From Heloderma charlesbogerti (taxonomy: Eukaryota > Chordata > Lepidosauria > Squamata > Helodermatidae), in assembly GCA_026122225.1 (NCBI GenBank), contig JANEZZ010001374.1, positions 434,001 to 498,000 on the forward strand: a stretch of DNA of 64,000 bases, given 5' to 3'. Of this stretch, positions 54,656 to 64,000 are shown piece after piece (the stretch's first letter is position 1; the number at the start of each line of letters is the position of its first letter). The translations under genes were made by a program, and so were the position numbers. The notes under the pieces were generated by a model. That model did not search any database. It worked only from the letters and a program-made list of their open reading frames with translations, and was not told the DNA's origin.

Positions 54656-55186
54656 TTCCCAACTATACTTTTCCTATAGCTCTGATTCAATGTAATCTTT
54701 GAAGCTGCTCCTTGATTTACCTTTGAATAATCCCTGATGCCCAGCATGTGCTGTTCTATGGATTGCCTGTAGCTGTGGGTGGATTTAGGCAACTACTGGA
54801 TTTTTTTCAACCACAAAGGGGTTTTTTACAAGGTGTTAAGCATGTTCTGAGAAGTCTAAAGAGAGCACATTTTTCTAGAATAAGGAATAAGATTAAAATT
54901 GCCCTTGAGGATGAGTAGCTTACTCAAAACACATTGAATATTTCTTAAGTGATTTTCTTTTCTGTTTCTCAAATAAATTATTCACTGCACTTTGAGGGTT
55001 TGCCTTTTGGGTTAGTTTTGAAAACAGAATAAAAGGGTCTTATAGTTCCTTAAAGGCCAACATATTTATTGTGGGGAAAGTTTGTGTGTTCTAGAGCCTA
55101 TTTCTCAGATGCAGGAAGTATTATTTTCAGCTGGTAGACATACAGACGTGGAAGCACATATACATGCATATGCATGCAAGAATAGG

Positions 55187-55211
55187 ACGGACGGACGGAC
55201 ACACACACACC
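55187..55211 (+). repeat. (GGAC)n(AC)n microsatellite
   Basis: About four GGAC units pass into an ACACACAC run. Confidence 0.85.
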
Positions 55212-55277
55212 AGTTGTCAACCTTGGTACCAAATGGCCAGTCAGTGACATTTTGATGCAAAGTTCAAATGTGTACAA

Positions 55278-55660
55278 ATGTATCTCAAGGAGCGCCTCCA
55301 GCAACGCCAGACAGGCTGCTCAACAAGATCAGCTTCAGATGGCCTTCTCTCTGTCCCATCAGCTAGGACAGCTAGGCTGATGAGGACAAGGGAGAGGGCC
55401 TTCTCTGTGGTGGCCCCCACTCTGTGGAATGCCCTCCCTGTGGAACTCCATTATGCCCCCTCTTTAATGAGCTTCTGCCACACATTACAAATGTGGTTGT
55501 TCAGGCAGGCATTTGGGGTGAGTTAGGGTATTTTAGAAATACGATGTTTTAATGTGGAATTTTATTGTTTTAAACTGTTGTATTATTGTACATCGCCCAG
55601 AGTGGCTGGGTGACTGGCCAGATGGGCAATTAAGAAATTTAATAAAATAAATAAATGTAT
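55278..55660 (+). repeat. L2-like LINE 3' end with readable C-terminus
   Basis: An open frame encodes SAPSARTARLMRTRERAFSV-type sequence, then VVAPTLWNALPVELHYAPSL and LFRQAFGVS, the C-terminal signature of L2-clade ORF2. The 3' end has CATCGCCCAGAGTGGCTGGG and an AATAAAATAAATAAATG tail. This is the clearest evidence for the clade. Confidence 0.8.
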
Positions 55661-57297
55661 ACAATTGAGAATACAATCTCTCTAGCTTTGCTATGCTAAT
55701 TTATTACCTGTAGTTAGAATACTTACCTGTTGTGCTGTCACTTACTGTTGTTGCAAATTATCACTGTGCCTTTCTTGTATACATTTGAGCTTTGCATCCA
55801 AATGTCACAGATTGCACAGACTCTTGCGTGTTATGGTCTTTTGACCCCATGGTTTACATTTTTGCCTATCTGAGCTTAATGGTACGTACTTCTAAACAGA
55901 CATGTATAGGGTTGCACTGCAGGCCTTTTCAGATGCCACAAGTTTGACTGTCTTTTTCTTTTTTGTATTTGCTGTAACAGATTACCATAGTTATATCTTT
56001 CTGGAGTGTTACATTTCAGTTTGTTAGATGATGTGGTGCAGCCCATCACTTCCTTGCTTCTCATTATGGGCCAGGTTACTGCACATTTCCCTTTACCATT
56101 GGGAGCATGATATTTGCCCCTTTTGTTATGAGGATGACTCGCCCTGTTGTGTTACGGCTTAAACTAGGAGGTGGTGAGTCACAGTCTTAATATATGTTAG
56201 TCCATTCACATTCATGATTTACCAGACAAAAATCCCCTGATCATGTGAATCAGCTCCAAGATCTTGGAACACAACGGTTGGAACTAGATGTTTGGTGGTA
56301 ACCAAGAGATGTCCAGCCCTGTGGGAGGAAGACAAGTGGGAATGGAGTGCTACTTCTTCCCCCACCTACTGTTTTTCATGTGCAATCCTGAGATTTTTTT
56401 CCCCCACTTGACTTGGAAACCTGGTCTTAGAGCTGGGGTGGAGGAAAAGCAGCCATGGGAAAGGGATGCACATCAGAAACAAACACAGGACTGGGTATCC
56501 TGTGTTCTGTGTTTGCTGTTGTATGTCTAGTTCCATCCAAAATGACAAAAGGAAAAAAAAAGAAACTACATGCTCCAATTTTCTGGGTGGGGGGAAATAA
56601 GTGGCTGAGTGGGAAGGAAGTAGCTATTGCCATGTTTCTAGAGACAATAAAGTAAGCTGCCTTGAACAGATGTAAATTTACCTCCTGCTGGAGAAATTAG
56701 TGTCTTGTAGTCTAAGAGTAATTAAATCACTCCTGTCCTTTTTTCTTCTTCTGCGAATGTAGGGATGAAATAGCCAAACCCCTTCGCTGCCCAAAGGATT
56801 GTATTGTATATTATTGACTGGCCCAAATGGGGGGGGGGCTTTCTGCTGGATCATTTGTAACAGCTAGAGTTGCACCTTTCATACCACTATGAGTTCAAAT
56901 GGCATTATCGTTTTTCTGATAAATGATATTGTCAGAACAAATTGAGTGATTTCATGTTCCATGCATTGAAATCTCTGGGAGCTATGCTGATTAAGTCTCT
57001 GTGCCCATTTATCCAAGTAACAGTGTCCTAAGATTAAGACTGTGCATCAAGTGACTAAAACAAGCAAACTGCCTCTTGTAACAGAAAATCCTTCCAGGAA
57101 GGTTGCAGCTATTGCAGCCCCAAGTAATGACCCCTGATTGCAGCCCCAAGTAATGAGTCTGAGTTAACATCTGTAATTGCTGCAGTTGTAGGAAAGCTCT
57201 GAAGGGCAATCATGCAAGGCCACGGTGTGGCAGCCAGGATTTGGAAGGAGGTCAAGACTTCTCAATAGAAATATGAAATTTTACATGTGTCTGGGAA

Positions 57298-57692
57298 GTA
57301 GAGTGGCCACTTATGCATCACCAAAAACAAGGAAATGCATCACCCAACAAGGGGACAAAAGAGGACACCAATGTGCATAACATCTGTATATGCCAATTTC
57401 TATCTATAGATGCAAATTCAGAAATAATTATAATTTAAATAGAAAACACAGTAGTGGACAAGACTGACCAGGCGTGACCTGCATGCCTGCTGCTCAGTCT
57501 GTTGTCCAAGTGTTAACTGTGGATGGGCAACTTCAAGGCCCCGTTCTCCCTTCTTATGGTTCTTTATCCTTAAGCAGGATTCAGACAGGACAGCCCTTCA
57601 AGTAGAGGACACCTTTAAACAGCGGACTGTCCTCTGACAGACCTCCAGATACAGGACTGTCCTCTGTAAAGTAGGAGATCTGGCCACCTTAG
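57298..57692. repeat. Possible dispersed repeat with inverted GTGGCCA ends
   Basis: AGTGGCCACTTATGC on the left and ATCTGGCCACCTTA on the right, plus the inverted pairs GGACACC/AGGACTGTCC inside, suggest a degraded inverted-repeat element. No second copy was found in the window. Confidence 0.3.
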
Positions 57693-57871
57693 AGTGAGCA
57701 TATTATATCTCTTCCTACTATGCCCTAAAATTGGTAGTTGATTGAAACACTGAGTAAACTAAACATGAACAAACACATTCAAGTGGGTTGTTTGGTGTGC
57801 AATATTAAATTTGTTATCTTCTTATGCAAGACAGTTTTCAGGTGTTTTTATTTTTAACAATATATATACAC

Positions 57872-58203
57872 TACGGATGCCAGAGAAATCTGCTGTAGAC
57901 TCAAATAAGGCTGGATTCCCAAGAATCTGACCTGCAGAGTCTGCATACCCCCGTGCCCACCGGACTCTATCCAGGATGGCTTCCAGGTTTTAAAAAGACA
58001 AGGTCATTTTACAGCTGTGATTTTCGAAGGTCCACAAATGGCAGCCTGCATTCATGGATCTTGTCTTTTTAAAACTGGAAAGGCGCCCCGCGAAATCTGG
58101 CATGAATGCGCAAGGCTCTGGGAAAATCCAGTGAGCCCAAGCGACCTGGATTTCCCCACGGCAGACCCCCCCTCCCTGAACTTTGGGGGTTTGCCCATCC
58201 CTA
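57872..58203. repeat. MITE-like repeat, TAGGGATG family, both ends present
   Basis: It starts TACGGATGCCAGAGAAATC and ends TTGCCCATCCCTA. The inner arms TTTTAAAAAGACAAGGTC and GATCTTGTCTTTTTAAAA are inverted. It is related to the copies at 477, 11590 and 29960. Confidence 0.6.
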
Positions 58204-58755
58204 ATATACACACATTTTTCAGATGATCTGTGGCAGATAAACAGGAACATTTAAGTCGAATATAACTGTTACCATAAGTGAATTTTGGTCATGTTTAAGT
58301 TCTGTTGATTTCATAATATTGTCCTCAATACAAAAGAGATTGCCCTATTCTTCCCAGAAATAGAATGAATGGGTCCCATATGTCACTGAAGTGTAATACA
58401 GTATGTCTGTTTTAACACTTTCAAATTTCAGTTACTTTTTCCTACTTTTGCACAACACAAATTCTAGCTGCCATTAGAAGAATACAGATTAAGTGCTATT
58501 TGGGATTTGGACCACAGTCAGGTCTCTGATGTCAGAAATTACACCAATAATACTTTCCCAGAAACAGTTTAATTGGGAACATTAGCACCAGTTGCAATTT
58601 TCTGCAGTTTGCTGGAGTCTTCAAATTATCCAATTTATTGTGCTACATCTGTTGAATGGTTTAAATGACAGAGTTATTGAAACAGAGTAGGGAGTCAAAA
58701 CCCTATATGCACTTACAGGGAAACAAAGTTGCTTGCAGCTAATAACTCTGGAAAT

Positions 58756-59058
58756 GAAAGGAAAGGTTCCTCCTGTGCAAGCACCGAGTCACTGCTGACC
58801 CCTAGAGGAACGCCGCTTGCGCTGGCATTTTCATGGCAGACTATAGCGGGGTGGTTTGCCATTGCCTTCCCCAGTCGCGACTACCTTTCCCCCAGCAAGC
58901 TGGGTACTCATTTTACCGACCTCGGAAGGATGGAGGGCTGAGTCGACCTGAGCCAGCAACCTGGGACCCAGCTTCCACTGGGATCGGACTCAGGTCATGG
59001 GGAGAGTTTCGATTGCAATATTGCCGCCTACTACTCTACGCCACACAAGGCTCAGAGT
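58756..59058 (-). mobile_element. Sauria-type tRNA-derived SINE, uninterrupted
   Basis: On the - strand: TTGTGTGGCGTAGAGTAGTA, GCAATCGAAACTCTCCCC, ATGACCTGAGTCCGATCCCA, GGTCGGTAAAATGAGTACCC, and the 3' end GCACAGGAGGAACCTTTCCT. It supplies the empty-site sequence for the LTR insertion at 44024-44345. Confidence 0.82.
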
Positions 59059-59165
59059 ACTGGCAGAGTTACACTCAGAGTTACACTGGCAGAGTACTAA
59101 AAAAAGAAGCAGCAAGGAAAGAAAGTTTTAGTGTTGAAAGAGGACATAGGATGTTAATATAGAAT

Positions 59166-60150
59166 TTATGAAAATGGTTAAGAACATAGGACCAAAGGCC
59201 TATCTAATCCAGCATGCTGTTTCCCACAGTAGCCAGCCAAATGCCTATGAGAAGCCCACAACAGGACATAAATACAATAGCCCTCCCGCTCATGTTCCCC
59301 AGCAATTGCCTATGATACTGGAGGTAATAAATAGTCATCATCGCTAGTAGCCATTGCTAGCTTTATCCTCTAATCCCCTTTTAAAACCATCCAAGCTGGT
59401 GGCTGTGAAGGATTGTTGGTCTCACCCCAACAACCCTGCGAGGCAGGCCAGGCCCAACTTGGCCACCAGTCTTCCCAAGATTACTCAGTAGCTTCCCTTC
59501 CAGGCCAATAGGCACTGTATATAGCACTGAAGTTATACAGGACTCACCACACCAACTGGAAGTTGGATAAAAGTTTATTAGGGGAAAGGAACAAAGAGGA
59601 AGGGAAAGGGGAGAGGTGGTAGATTGTACAGGAAATTACAAGCAAGTTACAATACTCAAAAACCAGAAACGCCAATCACCAAGGCACACACTCCCAAGAG
59701 CAAAACAATAAAGCTAACTAGTCTATCCTATACATACCAAAGTATGGGCCTCGCAGGATAGCCAGCAGCCAGCAGCACACCCTAGTACCACCAGGGCAAA
59801 AGAAGAGGCACCTGCCCCTTCTTTGGCCCTCTTTTTATTGCCCAGCCCTAGCAACTCAAGGCAGATTTGAAACACCCAGTCATAACCCAGTCCCAGGACA
59901 CCCCCCTCCAAGGAGGCTGAATCTTCCCACCAGACATGGCAGTTATCACTTTCCCAATTAACTAGAGCAAAATGTGGCCTTGAGCTGCTGGGCTGAGAAA
60001 TGGCCAAAAAACAATCAGCTTCCAGGTAGCTACTTTGTATTTGACAACCCAATCGGCCCTCATGCCTTCAGCTTCTACTACCCTCATTCTTGACAGTGGC
60101 TATCACTACACATTGTGGTAGTGAATTCCATATTTTATCTATGCACTGTG
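59166..60150 (-). repeat. Dispersed repeat, AAGAACATAAGAA family, split by an LTR
   Basis: The left part has TTAAGAACATAGGACCAAAG, CCAGCATGCTGTTTCCCACA and CATCCAAGCTGGTGGC; the right part resumes GTGGCTATCACTACACATTG and TATGCACTGTGTGAAGAAGG. Together they make one continuous repeat when the insertion is removed. Confidence 0.75.
59404..60095 (-). mobile_element. Solo LTR, 692 bp, antisense to SULF2
   Basis: It starts TGTGAAGG and ends TTGACA, flanked by GTGGC at 59399-59403 and 60096-60100 (5-bp duplication). On the - strand AATAAA lies at 59574-59579 within CCCCTAATAAACTTTTATCC, about 170 bp from the 3' end; a TATA-like CAATAAAAAGAGGG lies upstream at about 59828-59841. No internal genes remain. 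A single uninterrupted 109-codon frame within it is chance. Confidence 0.8.
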
Positions 60151-61057
60151 TGAAGAAGGACTTTTTTTTATCTGTCCTGGCTGAGAATGCAAATTGTCTG
60201 GTCTCTATGCAAATGCAAATTATTACTTGCTATTTGGGATATTAGTCTGGATTCCCACTTGACTGCATTTATCTGATTCTTGCTTGCACTAAAAGGTATT
60301 ATTTAGCAGAGCTGAAAGCAGGAATTGATTTAATCAGTGGAACGAACTGATTGACATATCCGAATTTATGAACTTGAGCCATCTGGCCTTTCCTCTTGCC
60401 CTTGTCAAGACCTAATTGACTGCTTCCTTCTTAAGTTATGCACTCCTGGGCGCTGGAGGTGTCAGAGCGTGAGCGTGAGTGCCTGTTTGTGCTACCAAGC
60501 CACCAAAGTAAACACACTAGCTTTGTAATTGTCTTGTACTACAGAAACTGTTAATATATAACACAACAAAAAAGGCAGAACCCTCCGATTCATGTTATTT
60601 ATAGTGGGAAATCAGCGGGGCTCTCGCATAAGTGACATCTAGCAGAGTGTGGGAATTACTTCAAGAAGGGCCATAGCTATTTTTCATATATTAATTGGCA
60701 AATTCCAAGCTATATTTGGGAGAGACATGTGGCACATGCTTTTTCTGTAATCCTTTTTGTGTAATTGATACCATTAAACAAGGAAAAATCTAGAAAATCT
60801 CTTTGTATGTGGAACAAGAAATTGTGGCAGTTAAAAAAAAACAATGAATTCAAACTCTTTTTTTACTTTTTTGTTTTGGATTATATTTTAAAAATTATTT
60901 GTAGCTATGAGTGTTAAGGACTTACCCATTTTAATTTGTTAAAAAAGAATGAAAACAGACAAGAGCAGAGACAGAGAGGATTACAGAAAAACATTACAGA
61001 TTGGACACATTCATGAAGGTTAGGTCCATATCAGTTTCTGTTAGCTGTAAATACTAG

Positions 61058-61190
61058 TTGCTAGAGGACAACAGTGGTCAAGCTCTGTTACCTTCAGGAT
61101 CTGCTTGTGGCTTCTTTGATGCAACTGTGGGAAACACAATGTGGTACTTTGGTCTGATCCAGCAGAATGGTTTGGTTCTTATAGAAGTCT
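61058..61190 (+). repeat. Dispersed repeat, AAGAACATAAGAA family, opposite orientation
   Basis: TGATGCAACTGTGGGAAACA, ACTTTGGTCTGATCCAGCAG and GTTCTTATAGAA are the reverse complement of the start of the copy at 45366. This explains the 118-codon open frame that covers it. Confidence 0.55.
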
Positions 61191-61973
61191 TGGATGAGAT
61201 ACAAAAAGCTGCCCCAAGACATCTATACATACGTCATAGCTTGTCAGGCCTCTCAACTTTCTATAGCCCTTCATACACTCTGAAAAACCACTCAGGATGT
61301 CCAGGAGGCCCTAGAAGACCAGCTGGGACACGGTCTAGACTCCAGGGGCCAGACTGCATTTCTGTTCACCCCCTTGGGGAGTGGATGACATCAGGGGTGG
61401 ACCCTCTCTTCTGAAGCCATATCCCTCCCTGAAGCCCTGCCTCTGACATCATCTTTTTCTCCATGCAGAAAGACGCGGGAGCAATCTCTTGCCTCTCTCT
61501 GAATAATGTTTTCCTTCCCTCCTGACTTGGGTGCAGCCAAGCCTTTCCTGGCTGAGGAAAGCTTGGCACATCAAAAGCCTCCTCAACTGAGGTGCCAGGT
61601 GGAGGTGTTTTTCTAGGGCATTGGAGGGGCAGGGGAAGGAGGGGAATAGTGGCCATCACAAAAAATGATGGTGAATATTTGGAGACAATTCTGGAAAGAG
61701 GCCTTCTTTCTCTAGGGATGTGGGGGTGAGAAAAAGAAAAAGAAATCAGATATGTTCTCAGAAAAAATACGTCTGAGAAATTTTGGTTCAGCTACCTCCC
61801 CCCCATGTTCACAATTGGCTCATGGGAGCTTTCCAATCAATACCTATGACAGTAGCATACCAATTTTACATGTAAAAATCCAGTGAGAACTGGAAGTTAC
61901 TAGCTGTAGCAAACATGTATAGTGGGAGGAAGGATATCTGTGTTCTTTGCAACCAAAGGCTAACAGGAGGAGA

Positions 61974-61974
<1 letters not shown>

Positions 61975-62012
<38 letters not shown>

Positions 62013-62017
62013 TGTTT
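61975..62017 (+). repeat. (TG)n microsatellite
   Basis: About 20 TG units with one A interruption, deep in the intron. Confidence 0.95.
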
Positions 62018-62369
62018 CCCCAAAAAGATTTAAAAAATAAAATTGGGTACAGCCTTACTTCAGCTCAAAGCCATAGCCCAACTATAAATTGTTATTTCAT
62101 GTAAGTGTTTCCCTGTCTTCGGAAAAAAACAAGAACTTTGGAAAATCTACCCAATGGCACAGAGGCATAAATCTGGAACTATGTAACACAGCATAATTGG
62201 AACTGAGAGTCTAATATTTTAAAACTACAAAATAACTTAGAATGGCAACAGACAACCTCTAAAATTTAACACTGTTTTATTGCATATTTATCATGCAATA
62301 CTTAGTTTATTGGATCCAATAATTGAACTTAAATCCTTGCTTGCCTCTCCTGCCTCACATCTTCCTCAG

Positions 62370-64000
62370 AGGTTGGGTTGAAGATCCTGGGAAGAGGGAA
62401 AACAAAATCAGGGAGGCCTCGAACCAAGGAAGTAATCATGGATGACTTCAATTACCCCCACACTGACTGTGTTCGGATGATCATGGGGGTAAAAGAAGCC
62501 ATCATGGCTTCTACCCCCGCCACCATGTATGCTGCGCACATGACCACGATTTGCATAATTACCCACAATGTAGCATGGGTTGCTATGTCATTCCAATCCA
62601 GCATGGTGGGGATGGCTTCTTACCAACACCACAACCCCTACTACAAGTCATGGGTTGTTGGGTGGGTAAGGCGTCACCCTGCTGTTCACCATGCTGGGTT
62701 GGGACGACACAGCAACCCACACTGCATTGCGGGTAATTATGCAAATTGTGGTCATACACGCAGCACATGCAGGGGTGGGGAGAGAAGCCATGATGGCTTC
62801 TTTTACCCCCATAATTATCCGAACCAGTAATTGACTGGATAAATGCATGTTCCAGTCACAACAAAGAGGTTAAATTTCTTGATGCCCTAAACAACTGTAC
62901 CGTGGAACAGTTGGTCATGAAACCGACCAGAGGGGAGGTGACCCTGGATTTAATCCTAAGCGGTCTCACGCCGGACCTAGTATGAGATGTGAGTGTTGTT
63001 GAACCAACTGGAAACAATGACCACAGTGCTATCAGATTTCATATATATTTAAGTGGAAAATTGCCAGGGAAGTCCAACACAGTCACATTTGACTTCAGTG
63101 GAGGAAACTTCTCTAAAATGAGGAAACTGGTAAAAAGAAAGTTGAAAGGGGGAGTCGAGGGTTAAATCCCTTCAAAATGCTTGGAGGTTACTCAAAACCA
63201 CAATAATAGAAGCTCAGCTAGTATGTATACCACAGGCTAGGAAAGGTAGCACCAAGTCCAAGAGATTACCAGCATGGTTAACAAGCAGCATTAAGGAAGC
63301 TATTACAGAAAATAAGGCTTCCTTAAGAAAATGGAAGTCTTGCCCAAATGAGGAAAACAAAAGGGAGCACAAGCTTGCACAACAGAGATGCAAGCAGATA
63401 AGAAATGCAAAAAAGGCATTTTGAGGAGCATATCTATAACAACACCAACAATAAAGGAGTCTTTAAATATATCAGAAGCAGGAAACCAACTAGGGAAGCA
63501 GTTGGACCATTGGATGATAGTGGAGTTAGAGTACTAAAGGAGGATAAGGAGATTGCAGAGAAGATGAATAAATTCTTTTTACCTGTCTTCACAGCAGAAG
63601 ATGTAGGACAGATACCTGTGCCTGAACTGATATTTTCAGGAAGGGGGTCTGAGGAACTGAGGCAAATAGTAGTGACAAAAGATGAAGTTCTCAACTTTGT
63701 TGACAAACTGAAAGTTAATAAATCATGGGCCCCAGATAGTACCCATCCTAGAGTTCTCAAAGAACTCAAATATGAAATTGCTAATCTTCTAACAAAAATA
63801 TGTGACATGTCTCTAAGATCCGCCTCTGTACCAAAGGACTGGAGAATGGCCAATGTAACACCAGTTTTTGAAAAGAGATCCATGGGGGATCAAGGAAATT
63901 ACAGGCTGGTTAGCTTAACATCTATTCTGGGAAAATTGGTTGAAAGTATTATTAAAGATAAAATTAGTAAGCATATAGAAAGACAAGCTCTGATGAAAGG
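62370..64000 (+). mobile_element. CR1/L3-like LINE running off the window end, split by an inverted repeat
   Basis: The endonuclease C-terminal half is read as MDDFNYPHTD, then (after the insertion) NKEVKFLDALNNCTVEQLVM, TRGEVTLDLILSGL and NDHSAIRF. The linker YIRSRKPTREAVGPLDDSG follows. Early reverse-transcriptase blocks are EIAEKMNKFFLPVFTAEDVG, DEVLNFVDKLKVNKSWAPDS and NYRLVSLTSILGKLVESIIK. Stops and frame breaks are present. It differs clearly from the two CR1 copies at 30549 and 45921, so it is another subfamily or clade. Confidence 0.88.
62471..62825. mobile_element. 355-bp long inverted repeat inserted in the CR1/L3-like LINE
   Basis: GTTCGGATGATCATGGGGGT, AAAAGAAGCCATCATGGCTT and TTTGCATAATTACCC on the left are mirrored by GGGTAATTATGCAAA, AAGCCATGATGGCTTCTTTT and ACCCCCATAATTATCCGAAC on the right. 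Arms are about 130 bp with a spacer of about 90 bp. It interrupts the codons of DFNYPHTD/W. No open frame of note is inside. Confidence 0.85.

Larger units (their letters stand above)
42158..64000 (+). other. SULF2 intron (at least 21.8 kb, open at window end) with nested transposons
   Basis: The intron begins GTGAGG and its acceptor is not in the window. Elements are listed separately. Stretches 42450-43240, 43370-43970, 44610-45360, 45530-45920, 47520-48490, 52505-53610, 53990-54530, 54660-55275, 55665-57295, 58210-58755 and 60150-61055 show nothing I recognise, apart from a GT-rich run near 43780 and a 19-bp tandem duplication at 57112-57156. No SULF2 exon or other gene was found here. Confidence 0.75.

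Noticed and set aside
59723..60052. 109-codon - strand open frame as a gene inside the LTR
   Set aside because: It lies wholly within a solo LTR, has no domain, and its composition is that of non-coding LTR sequence.
61058..61414. 118-codon open frame
   Set aside because: Its first third is the reversed start of a dispersed repeat; the rest has no recognisable feature.

Overview
The window is vertebrate nuclear DNA, most probably from a squamate reptile (lizard or snake). The evidence is intron-exon structure with GT-AG splice sites plus a repeat content typical of squamates: full-length and truncated Bov-B (RTE) LINEs, tRNA-derived SINEs resembling Sauria SINEs, many CR1 and L2-like LINE pieces, solo LTRs and fold-back DNA transposon relics. 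I cannot name the species.

One protein-coding gene is supported. It is the middle of SULF2, the extracellular heparan sulfate 6-O-endosulfatase, on the + strand. Seven consecutive coding exons are present: 6410-6561, 13567-13736, 17700-17850, 26454-26629, 38431-38559, 40394-40450 and 42028-42157. Their splice phases join into one uninterrupted reading frame of 321 codons plus a partial first codon. They cover the sulfatase domain downstream of the active-site cysteine exon and run into the start of the hydrophilic domain. The exon with the formylglycine cysteine (upstream) and the exons after 42157 (downstream) were not found. About 98.5% of the window is therefore intron, and every other open reading frame is either retrotransposon-derived or spurious.

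Layout: 1-959 is intron with a MITE-like repeat. 960-3230 is a compositionally abnormal block that begins almost without G on the + strand and ends CpG-rich and random-looking, probably a sequence or assembly defect. 3231-18000 holds exons 1-3 of the window with L2-like, CR1 and SINE debris. 19100-24650 has an LTR inside a palindromic element and a full-length Bov-B with target-site duplications. 26450-42160 holds exons 4-7, a 1.7-kb CR1 and fold-back elements flanked by TTA. 42158-64000 is one very large intron (at least 21.8 kb) packed with nested insertions: an LTR splitting a SINE, an L2-like tail inside a CR1, an LTR carrying a Bov-B and a SINE inside a palindrome, an LTR inside another dispersed repeat, and a CR1 running off the window end with a long inverted repeat inside it.

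The most informative observations are the nested insertions with readable target-site duplications, which give a relative order of transposition; four LTR-like insertions that all lie antisense to SULF2; a family of fold-back elements with GGGTGCAATCC termini and TTA duplications (PIF/Harbinger-like); and a (TG)10 plus pyrimidine tract at the splice acceptor of the exon at 42028. I did not find an unknown multi-gene system.
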